A DNA stretch of 64,000 nucleotides, taken from contig NC_052471.1 of NCBI RefSeq assembly GCF_009730915.1, forward strand, positions 29,794,185 through 29,858,184. The letters run 5' to 3'. Below are positions 1 through 11,494 of this stretch, in pieces. The stretch comes from Dioscorea cayenensis subsp. rotundata. Lineage: Eukaryota > Streptophyta > Magnoliopsida > Dioscoreales > Dioscoreaceae. Position 1 is the stretch's first letter, and the number at the start of each line of letters is the position of its first letter. The position numbers were made by a program, and so were the translations under genes. The notes under the pieces were generated by a model that searched no databases, was not told where the DNA came from, and worked only from the letters and a program-made list of their open reading frames with translations.

Positions 1-180
1 TTGAGCTAATTTTTGGAAGAAAAAAATAGATATTCTAGAGTGCGTTACGAGTGTTATTACGGACGTTCATCGTAGAAGCACATTGTTCATGTAATATAGC
101 AAATCACTATTTACGATGTTGTTACCGACAAGATATGGTCGTAAACCTCCAACTGTAAGGGGTTACTGTAGTAGTGCACT

Positions 181-808
181 CACTACACCATTTTCAATTT
201 TTAGAAGTGCACATATAGAGGGGTTTTTAACAAACCGCCTTGATAATTGTGTAAAATTTTCTTTGTACTAACTTATAGAGTTGGTTTAACAAAACCCCTC
301 TAAGCTTAAATTATAAAAAGAGAAAAATAAATCACTCACACACACACACACACATCTCTCTCTCTCTCTCTCTTAGACAAACCCTAGATTCAATGCCTCG
401 ATCTTCTTTTTCCTCCCGAGCCGCAATTCCAACCGGGGCCATTGGAGCTCTCAATCCTATGAATGTGAGGGATTCCTTGGAATTCCCCACCCTCTCGATC
501 CCATCACCAATTGCATCTATGGTAACCACTTTGCACCGACCTCCCGATCTATCACGGCAGCTCTCCACGGGATCTATCGAAAAAGAAAGGTGGAATCCCA
601 GCTCACCACAATCTCTCCTTCGATGTCAAGCTATTGTTCTCCTCTAGATTCACCTTTGGGTCGGCAATCGTCACTCGATCCCTAATGCCGGCTTGATACG
701 AGGTGGTTTAGAGGCGGGTAAAAAACCAATGGTATAACTATAGAAGCAGTTAAAACTGCTCTCTATAGGGCTTGAAAATTGCCTCTAAAACCCTCTTTTA
801 GTGTAGTG
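181..808. mobile_element. Small non-autonomous CACTA (EnSpm-like) transposon, 628 bp
   Basis: The element starts CACTACACC and ends GTGTAGTG, giving the CACTA-type terminal inverted repeat. It is flanked by the 3-bp direct repeat ACT (178-180 and 809-811), the TSD length of this superfamily. Removing it rejoins an LTR that is collinear with the copy near 19400. No transposase is present. Short subterminal motifs (cccctct, ctctatag) recur near both ends. A short open frame at 393-647 has no recognisable content. Confidence 0.75.
352..373. repeat. (CT)n microsatellite
   Basis: A run of CT dinucleotides preceded by a short CA run (about 336-352), inside the CACTA element. Confidence 0.85.
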
Positions 809-1369
809 ACTGTTTATGATTATTGCAACAAATCACTATTTATGATCACTGTTACGACCATAAGTGTTACTGTAGTGACCATAAAAAACCCCAATTCTTG
901 AGTTATAAAAGGCCGAAATTATGGCTTTTGGGAGATCTTATTCTCTATTCTTTTGCCCACACTTTGGGAGGCGATTTGGGTGTTTTCCATTGGGTATCTT
1001 GCCGGAGAAGAAAGGAGACAAGAGGGAGAGATTAGGAAAAGGTTCAAAGCTTCAAGGGAGCCGTTCATGGAGAGATCTCAACGGTGATTTTAGAAAATCT
1101 TCGAGGAACTACATCCATCCAAAGAGATTGCGAGATTTATGGGAGTTTTGCTATTCTCTTTACTTATTTTAATTCATTTGGATTGGATTGTTGTTCTCCA
1201 ATGATGGAGAAGTCAGTTTCATGGTGTTTGGGCATAGTTGAACTTTAGGTTTATTTCTTTGACATTGGTTGTTGGATCTTTAATACTTTAATTGTTTTCT
1301 TAATTGAAATCATTTCTATTTGAATCTAATTGCATGTTTGAATGCTTGATTGCTAACAAGGAAAAAGCC

Positions 1370-1830
1370 CTAACTACCATACTTGATGTGCTCAATCTGA
1401 AAAATCCAAGAGAAGATATTCTCATATGAGAAGAGGGGTATCTCCAATTTAGGAAGATGCACCAAAGCTTGTGAGGAGTGGTCAGGCTGGTTTACAGCCG
1501 TCATATGGTGGTGGAATCTTGTACCCAGAGATGTTGGAGGAGATGGAATTAGAGGGGTTGAAGCTCCCGCTGCTCTCCGTTCGATCTTTAAGAGCTTAAA
1601 CATCATATCGGCATCATAGTCTGTTGGGTGGCCAAGGATTTCTAGATGATGTCAAAGAGCTCAATATGCTATTGCACCGAGTCGCATAGGTCCTCCATCT
1701 TCGTAAGTAGGGAGTCATGTCGCTTGTTGAGAAGAGTAATGGTTTCTTCCATCGCTCGAGACCGCGTCATCATACCCTTCGTCATGTGAGCGGGAATCAA
1801 TGAAAACACAAATGTAGGGGCTCCATGCGG
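1370..1830 (-). pseudogene. Ty3/gypsy gag remnant
   Basis: Read on the minus strand, this stretch contains a gag-like block 'LPKLEIPLFSYEN' followed by 'WIFQIEH'. This is the conserved start of the retrotransposon gag domain (LPKLxxPxFxGENPxxWI). The upstream part, nearer 1800, reads MTRSRAMEE-like with in-frame stops. The frame is broken and no protease or polymerase follows, so this is a fragment. It lies opposite in orientation to the LTR on its left and probably belongs to a different element. Confidence 0.5.
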
Positions 1831-1895
1831 CGATTAGGGTTTTCTTCAATGAGGGATGGTGAAAAAAAAAGAGAAAATAGAGGAGAAAAGGGAAA

Positions 1896-1897
<2 letters not shown>

Positions 1898-1942
<45 letters not shown>

Positions 1943-1955
1943 GAGGAGGAGGAGG
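1898..1955. repeat. (GA)n and (GGA)n microsatellite
   Basis: About 20 GA dinucleotides followed by five or six AGG/GGA triplets. Confidence 0.95.
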
Positions 1956-3068
1956 AAAAGACTAATGATAGGCTACCTGCCCACCCATTCTCTCATTTCA
2001 TAATATATATTTCAATAAAAAAACTACTACCATGAGTATCTTGTGCCTTACGCTATTATATGCTATTAGTTAAAGATTACAATCATTTTATACCACTATG
2101 ATGTACTGATTATATGGCAACCCTTTTGTATTATCCCATGATAAAATCCACAAAACGCGTGAATAACTCGCCGCCCTCGGATTGCTCCTCGTAGTCTATT
2201 TTGCTTTTTTTGATTGTTGACCACCACATCATTGGTAGCTTGCTTTTCGTTAACAGCTACGAACAACCACCAAGCATGATCATCACACCAATAACGTTCA
2301 AGAAGGAGAGCAACAATAACATGGATTAGAGCATGAGTAGCATTACTTCTTCAGCTTCTTCTGCTTGTAATATTATTAATGTGGTGGAGGTGTTGGGAGG
2401 ATTGATTTAGAGGTGAGATTTATAGCACCGAGAGCAGTCATAAGAGCACGCTTTTGCATTGGAGGGCATCCGCTATGCAGACTAATGAGCGCAATAAGTG
2501 AGTCGGAGCTACAAGTGAGCCATGCAAGCGTGGCTAGGGTTAAGGAACTAATGCTACAAGACATTCTTTGCTACTGCACCTCATGGACTCCGATACGATG
2601 GGCGAGCCAAAAATCAATTAATAAAATTTTTACATTTTTTAAAATTTATTCATATTTTAATTCATAGTTTACTTTATAAAAATCATGTGTCAAACAATAA
2701 TTTTTTTTAAAAAATTCTATTAAAAATATAATTTTATATATTACATAACTTAATTTGTAAAAATCAAAAAAATTAAAAACATAGATTTTTTTCTTAAAAA
2801 ATTGTACAAATGATAAATTAATTTATAAAAATATCAATTGATCAAATAATAAATTTTTTTGTAAATAATTCTTAAAAAATTATTATGTTTTTAGATTATT
2901 AGTATTAATTTGTAATTATTATTTAATAAAAATCCTAAATGAAGATAGAGATATTTTTAAAAATTAAAAAAATGAAAAATTGAGAGAGAGAAATAAAAGA
3001 AAAAAGTGATACCTAATTTGTATTGGTATTTTTAAAAATAAGAATAGAAGAGAGTTTACAAATTTGAT

Positions 3069-3074
<6 letters not shown>
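1956..3074. other. AT-rich intergenic sequence, no gene supported
   Basis: No convincing gene is visible. A 62-codon open frame on the minus strand (2376-2564) vaguely resembles an armadillo-type helical repeat, but it lacks a start context, neighbouring exons or a second repeat, so I do not call it. From about 2600 the DNA is very AT-rich. Confidence 0.5.

Positions 3075-3112
<38 letters not shown>
3075..3112. repeat. (GA)n microsatellite
   Basis: An uninterrupted GA run of about 19 units. Confidence 0.95.
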
Positions 3113-3114
<2 letters not shown>

Positions 3115-3159
3115 ACTTAGGGGAGAGGGGGTGGTTTCGCCAACGATAGGGGTCGTCGA

Positions 3160-3565
3160 GTCCGGATCCAAATCCCATAAGATTGACCCAAAAAGAAAGA
3201 GTTGTTCAACCCCTTATAAGCCCAAGACCCCGCTAGTACACAGCCATTGTGGGACTAAACTTGGTTGTAGGCACGTGACAGGCTCCCTTGGGGCAATCCT
3301 GATGCTTTAGTCAGGGACACGTAGCACTCCCAGCTTACCCCGCCTCAAGAACTAGTTCAAAGACCCACCTTGGTCCCTAGACTCACCTCCGGACCCACAT
3401 CTCTATGACCCCCAAAGTAGGTCTGATACCACTTGTCAGGAGACTGGATCCACATCCCGAAGACCCAAGATGAAAAGAAGGGTTGCTCTAATCTCTTATA
3501 AGCCCAAGACCCTCTAATACACGATCGATGTTGGACTAAACTTAAGCTATGGGCACGTGACAAGG
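3160..3565. repeat. Imperfect direct repeat, two copies about 285 bp apart
   Basis: Two similar stretches share the ordered motifs ggatcca, cttataagcccaagaccc, gggactaaactt or ttggactaaactt, and gggcacgtgac or aggcacgtgac. Copy one is about 3163-3284 and copy two about 3445-3563. Between them lies 'gtctgataccacttgtcagg'. They look like two offset copies of one dispersed repeat. I do not recognise the family. Confidence 0.55.
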
Positions 3566-3765
3566 GGCGGCCACCGTCAGTCCTTGACGCTGAGAGAGAT
3601 GTTTCTCAATGCTGCACTTCTTTCTAAGCTTGACACACATCATCATCATTTTACCACTGTTTTGCCTAATTGTGTAATTATTTTTCAATTTACTTATTTA
3701 AGTAATATATATATATATATATATAATATTATTAAAAAGGCCCCTTAGGAACTAATCTTAATGTG

Positions 3766-4050
3766 GAAGAGGGACATAGAGCGAAGATAGATGAAGATAT
3801 CAACACCGTTAGAAAGAAGTATTAAGTTTTTTGCCCCTAGTGTGGAGGATTTCGGTGTGACTTAGACTTCAAAGGAGACGCATGATCCGTAGACCTGCTA
3901 AGTTTTTGAGTTGATTACTCTTCCTGGGGGGCTTCTACCTTTTTATGTTATACCTCTTTTGTTGTAATTTACCGCATCTAGTGGAGAGTGACTTTTGATT
4001 TCTTTCTTTTAATTCAAGTGGTTTTATCCATCTTTTATAAAAAAATAAAA
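3766..4050 (+). mobile_element. Short retroposon insertion with A-rich tail (5'-truncated LINE or SINE)
   Basis: A 285-bp segment ending in an A-rich tail (about 4037-4050) is bracketed by a perfect 13-bp direct repeat, taatcttaatgtg, at 3753-3765 and 4051-4063. A poly-A end plus a variable-length TSD is the signature of target-primed reverse transcription. There are no tRNA-type A or B boxes, and the C/T-rich 3' part resembles plant LINE 3' UTRs, so a 5'-truncated LINE is likelier than a SINE. Confidence 0.65.
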
Positions 4051-4063
4051 TAATCTTAATGTG

Positions 4064-6813
4064 ATGTAGCACGAGGAAGCAATCAGAAAACGTAGTAGGG
4101 ACCACAAGATTTAATCTTAATGCTTTCCCAAAACAACCACTTAATTGCTTTTATCGATAAAAATTCACAAACTTTTATGGAATTGTATATATTTCATCAG
4201 AGAGAAATTAAATTGTTTTGGGGATATTTCCTAAATTTTATTAGATATGCTTTATAATATTAGTTTTTTTTAAAATTATTAAAGGTGCATTATGATTTGT
4301 ACAATTGATTTTTCTCATATATATTTTTATACAGATTAGTTTTTATTCTTTTATTTTTTTTCTTAATTAAATAATTAACCACTAATAACACCGTAGCCTA
4401 TTAGGTCCGTTCCTTTGCCTGCGGGCGAAGACCAAAGTCTAATCCTTGCCATGTATGGTGAGGGTCCTTGTAAGCCTCTGATATATAGATGACTTATGTA
4501 TTTATATTTATAAATAATTATAATAATAATTAACCAACTTAGTGACAAATCCTTCAACGAGATTATTGTCCACATGACGCACATGCTAATCTCTAATTAA
4601 TCAAGATGGATTGATTTCTTTTTTTATATGAATATGATATAACATACATAAAATTCACTATAAAAATTAAAGTTAATAATAATAATAATAAATAATATTA
4701 ACATATATTAAATTCATTAATAAGGAATATATCCACTAACCATTTTACATGGGGGTAACTAAACTACATCTCCATATCTTTGGCCTTTAGCGGGGAAAAA
4801 AACAAGTTGGCAGCTTTGGGGCAGCAAGGGCACATGAAGAGAGGGACCATGTACCCTTTAGCGTTTAGTCATTTCACATGAACAAACAAAAATGATAATA
4901 AAAAAAGGATATTATCAATGACATGGTACACTCCACGTTTTTATTTTTATTTTTTTATTTATTAAAATTTTCTTTTTAATCACTGTGGTTATTCATTGTC
5001 TATGGTTAACCAACCCGATAAAATCAATAAATCATATCAATTTTTTTAGGATAAACCACTAAATTAATTAAAAAAACACAATACAAACTTAATCGACACA
5101 AAAACAGACCAAAACCTCTCACACCACAAGATGTGAATAAGGGCAACACAAAACAATAGACCACCCAAGGAAACACAAATTGAAAATTCAGCATTCGGTT
5201 TGATTTTTTAAGCTCGAACTGATTTATTTTCAAATTGAGGTTTATTAGAAATCAATTAGGGTTTGGTTCAATTTGATTTAATTTAAACTCGTAAAAAATT
5301 GAATTAAATTAAAGCAAGTAATTATATATGTATACATACATGATTTAGGGTGTGTATTACTCATGAAAAAAAAAGTAGTTGATCCCAAATTAGAAATCCA
5401 ATTAATTATAATTATTTCTTAATACTATAATATAAATAGAAAATAGAGTGTAAATCAATAATAGTGTTAGGTGTGTATTAGATTTAAGCTAGATTAATAT
5501 GATGTTGATCTAACCAATCAACATTTAAACCAAAATAAAATGTAACATACAAACAAGAGATTTGTGATGGTAGTTTGATTCAATCAATATTTTATAATAA
5601 CAGCTTTAGTGCTCAATGTTCTTCTTTAATTTGTTCTCCCTGTTTCTGCTCTCTTCCTGAGCTCTTATCCTTATCTAGCCATATTTGTGGAGTTATATTT
5701 TGTAGTTTGTGTTTTTTTATTTATCTTGTTATTTCTTAATATATTTATAATTTATCCACTTCATTAAAAAAGAAAAAAAATCTTCTTTATCCTTTCCTAG
5801 TATTAAGAAATGAGGTTAAAAAAAATATAATGTAAATAAAATAAAAAATAACATTATGGATGATTTGGCATTACTTGGATTGTGTTAATTTTTTTTAATA
5901 AAACAAAAAATGTTGTTAGTTAAGGGATATGATCACGAAGATAAACTAGATACAATAGTTTACATCTTTTTGAGATAAATTCTCCTGCTATACAACTCTG
6001 AATAAGAAAAAAAAAAATACTCTTCACATAGATCTCGATCCTCATGGGACTTTACGAGACCCCGCAAACTAATGTTAAATTATTCTTTCTCTCATTGTGA
6101 GTGCTTATCTTAAGATAAGATAATATTTGTCAAAATTAGAAGTTACAAAAGAAGATGCATGCTTATATACAATATAATACAAACAACATACATATATAAT
6201 ATAGCATCCAAATATATCTCACAATATGAACTGATTTAAATTGCATGCTAAGATAAATTTTGTGATTTAAATGATTTGTTTAATTGGGTTAATACAATTA
6301 GCTATACAATATATACATGACACTTTATGCATCATTAGACCACATGTGAAAAATATTGGATGCTACATATCTTTTGTTTTTTTTCCCACATATCTTGTCA
6401 TCTTGAAATATATTGTTTATAATTTTTTTTTCGTGTATTTTTTTTCTTTGAGCTAATTAAAATTATTATTCATTAAAAAATTAATTATATTTTTAATGAC
6501 TATTAAATTAGAAAAAAAATTGACAAAATACCTTGTCAAGGGTGACAACTACCATCTCTAAAAGAAAAATCAAAACAAAGACCAAAAACTATTTCATTGC
6601 ATGATCATTTGCAATCTAACTTCATGCCAAGTATTTTGACTATATCCAATTACATCAACTTCATTTTATTTTGTCTTTATATTAAGGTTGGTTTACATAT
6701 GTATTCATTAAATTAATCAATAAGTCATAAGGTACAACTTTAAGCAAGCATCATAAAAATTAAAATTAAAAATGAAGTTAAAAATGCTTTTTTTATTTTT
6801 TCAATAAAGTTGG

Positions 6814-6844
<31 letters not shown>

Positions 6845-7560
6845 AAATTGTACTTGAAGATCATTTATTTGTTTAAATAACTCCATGTCAATTATTTTGT
6901 AGCTATGGAAATTATTTTGATAGGCTGATGATGCTAGCTATTTTTTTTTTTTCTTGTAATTTTTCTCTTTATTATTAAAAAAAAATAAGAAGAGACGGTT
7001 AAAGAAATTTTTTTTATAGAAATAAAAAAATGAAACATTTCTTTTTTAAAAAATTTGAAAATATATTTTTTTAAGTTTTAGAAATTAAAAAACCAAGGGA
7101 AACCATCACAAGTTAAAAAATTAATTACACTGAGAGAAAAAAGTCAATATAATGACAATATTATTATCATGACTGATATAATACATAAAATCCTTTTTTT
7201 TTTTACCTACATTCATATAAATCATTATAAAAATAAAAACAAATAATAAAAAAATATACATTAAAATATACACACACTATTTATGACAACATAATAAATT
7301 ACTTTTTTTTTGTCAACTAATATTAAATCAAATAAATTATTTTTAATTACAAATAAATTATAAAAAAAACTATGTAGTTATTAATATATTATATTAAATA
7401 AGTAAATTATTCAATTGAAAAAGAAAGCAAGATATGATGTTACCCACTTGGCACGCCAAAGACCCCCATGTGGGCCCCATGCAAAAGTCAATGGCATTCA
7501 TCGTAATTAAATACTCATCTAAGGCTATTTCTACTTTCTCCCTCTAGAAACCAGGAAAAA
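4064..7560. other. Gene-free AT-rich intergenic region
   Basis: No coding region, RNA gene or clear transposon end was found. It contains (AT)n runs (for example 6823-6844), long A and T tracts, and at about 5042-5060 a short motif (gataaaccactaaattaatt) similar to A-tailed retroposon 3' ends near 53375 and 57022. The last 150 bp are upstream of the ankyrin gene. Confidence 0.5.
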
Positions 7561-7589
7561 GTAGACCAGAGTCTCCAGTAACCAGATAG

Positions 7590-7591
<2 letters not shown>

Positions 7592-7620
<29 letters not shown>
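7592..7620. repeat. (GA)n microsatellite in the 5' leader of the ankyrin gene
   Basis: A GA run just upstream of the presumed mRNA leader. A second shorter run is at 8012-8029. GA/CT tracts are common near plant transcription starts. Confidence 0.85.
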
Positions 7621-7625
<5 letters not shown>

Positions 7626-7664
7626 AGACGAGGCTCGTCTCTTGTCGTCCTCGGATCCCCATTA

Positions 7665-7715
7665 ATGGCGGAATCGAGAGCCGATCTCCCTCGCCGGAGC
7701 TGCGATGGGTCGTAG
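7665..7715 (+). promoter_or_regulatory. Upstream open reading frame (16 codons) in the 5' leader
   Basis: ATG at 7665 opens a 16-residue frame closed by TAG at 7713-7715, about 340 bp ahead of the main start. A possible leader intron begins at the GT at 7760 (cag|gtttg). If this ATG is in the mature leader it could reduce translation of the main frame. Whether it is transcribed is an inference from position. Confidence 0.35.
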
Positions 7716-8050
7716 ATCCGGTCCCAAGTTGTATGAGGAACTGAGATTGAAGCTTTCAGGTTTGTTTTTGAACTGATTTTCTAGGGTTTCTTGCTTGATT
7801 TGTTCTCTGAGAAGCGAGAAGGGGATTTGGGGCTTTTCGATCTAGGGATTCATCGTTTTTGTGCTAAATTTCAGCTTGATTTGAGGGTTTGGTTTAGTGT
7901 TTTTGGGTGTTAGTAACCCTAGATGAGGATTCGATGGGGGAATTGCCCCTTTTGAGAGAATATCTAGGGTTTTGGAGCAAGTGAGCTTGAGGAAGTGAAG
8001 GGATTGGAGGAGAGAGAGAGAGAGAGAGACGAGGGTTGAGGGAATTGGGG

Positions 8051-11000
8051 ATGGAGGACCTCTCTAAGTATTCTCACAGCTCTGCTCACCTTGCGGTGGC
8101 GCGGAGAGACCATGTTGCCCTCCGCCGCATCGTCTCGGCACTCCCCCGGCTGCCGAAGGCCGGTGATGTCACCACCGAGGAGGAGTCGATCGCCGCTGAA
8201 CGCACGGCGGATGAGGTCTCCAAGGTCATTGACCGCCGTGATGTACCTGGCCGTGAAACCCCGTTGCACCTCTCAGTCCGCCTCCGCGATCCCATCTCTG
8301 CTGAGATCCTCATGTCGGCTGGCGCTGATTGGTCTCTTCAGAATGAGCATGGATGGTCTGCGCTGCAGGAAGCTGTGTGCACCCGTGAGGATACGATTGC
8401 GATGATCATCGCTAGACATTACCAGCCTCTTGCTTGGGCCAAGTGGTGTCGGCGCCTCCCAAGGATTCTCTCGTCCATTTCCCGGATTAGAGATTTCTAT
8501 ATGGAGATTACTTTTCATTTTGAGAGCTCTGTGATCCCATTTATTGGTCGGATTGCTCCTTCTGATACCTACCGGATTTGGAAGCGTGGTTCAAATCTTC
8601 GAGCTGACATGACACTTGCGGGGTTTGATGGGTTTCGGATTCAGAGGTCTGATCAGACATTCCTCTTCCTTGGTGAAGGAGTTGAAGGAAATCCTTCTTT
8701 GGCTCCTGGTTCTTTGATTGTTCTTGCACATAAGGAGAAGGAGATAACCAATGCTCTTGAAGGAGCTGGGTCGAAGCCCACTGAGGCTGAGGTTGCTCAT
8801 GAGGTTGCGTTGATGTCTCAAACTAATATGTACCGGCCTGGGATTGATGTCACCCAGGCTGAGCTTGTCTCCCATTTGAACTGGCGGCGGCAGGAGAGGA
8901 CTGAAATGGTTGGGAGTTGGAAGGCTAAGGTTTATGATATGCTTCATGTGATGGTAAGCGTCAAGTCAAGGAGGGTTCCTGGTGCGATGACAGATGAGGA
9001 GTTGTTTGCAGCTGAGCATGATGAGCACGTAGCTAATGGTGGGGAACATGAAGAGGAATTGGATGATGTGTTGACGGCTGAGGAGAGGATGCAACTTGAT
9101 TCTGCACTCAGGATGGGTAACTCTGAGGGTTTTGATGAGGACGAAGGCAATGGGACTATTGAGTATGTTGATAATCCAGAACCAAATGGTGTTACCAAGG
9201 AGAAGAAGGGCTGGTTTGGTTGGAGTAATAAAAGGACTTCTAAGAGTAGTGGAGTTGAGGATTCAGAAGACCCAAGGATTTTAAAAAAGTTTTCAAAGTT
9301 GGCCCCGGAAAATGGAAATCAGAAATCAGAACATTTCAAGGAGGAAATGGATGTTCGGAAGGGGAAAGAAAAGAGCAGTGTGAAGAAGAAGAAGAGTGTA
9401 GTTGCCGGTGACTCTAATAAACATGAAAGTGAGTACAAAAAGGGTTTGCGACCAGTTTTATGGTTGACTCCGGATTTCCCTTTGCAAACGGATGAACTGC
9501 TTCCTTTACTTGACATTTTAGCTAACAAGGTCAAGGCTGTGAGGAGGCTCAGAGAGCTTTTGACTACTAAGATGCCTCAAGGCACATTTCCAGTCAAGGT
9601 AAGAAATTATTAAAACTAATTCAACGTCTGCTTTTTGCATAATTTATTTCTAAATAAATAATTGATACTTGAATTCTCTCTTTGATTTTATCCCAATATT
9701 ATTTCATTGCTATGCACTGTCATCGGTTTCTGGCATTCTGCTTGTATTCCATGGAAGAAAAACTCCTTGTTTTCATTGCTTATTCAACGAATAGTTGAGC
9801 GTTGTTTTTGATAATGCATCATTTGCTTATTCCATTAATCTTCCATGTGCTTTAATATGTGTACAGTACTATTATTTCAATTTTGAGTAACAACTTGTGC
9901 ATGGATACACTACTCCTTGAACACAACACTTGTGATTTGGCTGGTTGATTGAAATGTTTTTATTTGTCTGTAGTTAATTGTGTCACTGAATTCAAGTACT
10001 ATTGCAAGAAGGTTAAGCGTATGTATCTTTGTCATGTATGTATAGAACAAAGTAGGTTTGTGTGGATAGCATTCAATTTAGAAAGTCTGGTAGGCAGGAC
10101 GTATCAGTGGTTGTCACTGGAGTTCAGAAAGGACATGATTTGGACGGGTTCTTGGTCATCACTTGATGCCTCTCATCTGAACTTGTTTGATATTCCAAAT
10201 AGCGAATGTGCCAGAAAATGTTTTGTTAGGTTGTCTTGCGTTTTTCAAAACTTCAAATGTCTCTATTATGTGATGCCTAAAACTAGCTTGGCCTGTTGAA
10301 TAAATGACTATTTTAGCATGTGTTGCTGCTCTGGTTTATTTGCTTGGCGTTCATGATAAGCATATGAGCATTATTATTCATCGATTCCTATCTGTGTGAA
10401 AAACAAAAGTAACTGGAGCTGCAGTAATTCAATAAATTTCTAGGTACCTTAAGATATGAAATTTGTGGCTAGTGGCAATCTAAACATCTAATTTCAGAGT
10501 ACTCAACAATATGGCTCAACAATGTTTATCCTGTGAGGTTATAGTGTTGCAAGGACGGAATGAACTATGTAGGTACTCTCAAGTTTTCTTGTTAATTGAA
10601 ATATCTTTTGCCCCACCCCGGGGACCCATAAGCTCTATCATTTTTATAGGGTCTTCTTGTGTTTTCTTTTCCTTTTGCCATTATAATATTTTGCAAAAGA
10701 AAGTTTTCCTTGTATGCAATTAGAATTTGACCCTAAGTCAGTTACAAAACGTCAAAATGTGAAAATGAGTAACAAAGGTTTTACTGACTTTGGTTGCTAG
10801 TAGTTGCTTGTTTGATCTGTGCGTTAATTGTGGTGCTTTTCAAGTCCCTGCTATTACATGGCTTCAGCCTATTGTACAATTTCGACATTATGAATATTGT
10901 CATTGTGTAACAGTACCATTTTTGGCTGATTAAGTACTGCTCTTTATGCTTATCAACTTTATATTAGTTCACAAGCTTGACTTTGCTTTATGGGGTAGAT

Positions 11001-11494
11001 ATACTAATCACATGCGGCTGACAAATGCTTGAATGTTCTTCTTTCTGTCAAAATTTTGCAAATTGGACCAACATTAAATCTTAAAAAAACTTTTACGTTA
11101 AATTGTTCAGGTAGCCATACCCATAGTTCCTACAATTCGTGTACTTGTCACCTTCACAAAATTTGAAGAGTTGCAGCCACAAGATGAGTTTGCAACTCCT
11201 CTTTCCAGTCCTACCCATTTTCAGGACAGCAAATCCAAAGAATCAGAGACATCAAGTTCATGGTACTCATGGGTGAGAGGTAGTCGTGGTGGGCAGTCTA
11301 GCGATAGCACTGATGGACGCAACTGGAAAGACGAGATTGATCCTTTCCATATACCTTCAGACTACACTTGGGTCAATGCTGATGAAAAGAAGCGCCGGAT
11401 TAAAGCCAAGAAGGTCAAGAGCAGGAAGGGTGCAAGCAAGAAGCAAACACCAAAAAACTCCGACGACCAACAACTAATTGATGGATTCGAGTAA
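8051..11494 (+). CDS. Ankyrin-repeat GPCR-chaperone (ANKRD13-like) protein, two coding exons
   Basis: Coding exons are 8051-9598 and 11111-11494. The junction is AAG|GTAAG ... TTCAG|GTAGCC and keeps phase 0, giving about 643 residues. The open frame extends upstream to 8036, but the first ATG is 8051 (MEDLSKYSHSSAH). Residues about 10-120 form ankyrin repeats (RETPLHLSVRLRD, NEHGWSALQEAV). From about 140 onward lies the conserved GPCR-chaperone domain, including 'MYRPGIDVTQAELVSHLNW', 'KSRRVPGAMTDEELF' and the late block 'LRPVLWLTPDFPLQTDELLP'. A Lys/Glu-rich low-complexity segment (about 360-475) separates the two conserved parts, and the tail ends in a basic stretch after 'DPFHIPSDYTWVNADEKK'. 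In animals ANKRD13 proteins bind ubiquitinated membrane cargo. The plant relatives are poorly characterised, so a role in membrane-protein handling is inferred from the family. Length matches plant homologues as I recall them. Gene looks intact. Confidence 0.93.
9599..11110 (+). other. Single long intron of the ankyrin/GPCR-chaperone gene
   Basis: The 1512-bp segment starts GTAAGA and ends TTCAG, is T-rich, and joins two frames that continue one conserved domain (FPVK then VAIPIVPTIRVL). Open frames inside it (for example 9949-10299) have no recognisable content. Confidence 0.85.

Larger units (their letters stand above)
1..1369 (+). repeat. Long terminal repeat fragment of a gypsy-type retrotransposon
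   Basis: The sequence at 1-180 and 809-1369 reads as one retrotransposon LTR, interrupted by the transposon at 181-808. Its opening (ttgagctaatttttgg) is repeated at about 19348 in the same orientation, and both copies share interspersed 'gttacgg/ccgtaag' motifs. Each copy has a TATA-like box (ttataaaa near 903 and 19581) followed by similar sequence, as expected of an LTR promoter and R region. The left end lies outside the window. The right limit is approximate, and no coding potential was recognised. Confidence 0.5.

Noticed and set aside
393..647. Plus-strand 84-codon frame
   Set aside because: It lies inside the small CACTA element, with no homology or splice context.
2376..2564. Minus-strand 62-codon frame resembling an armadillo repeat
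   Set aside because: Too short, no neighbouring exons or clear repeat pattern; similarity too weak to call.
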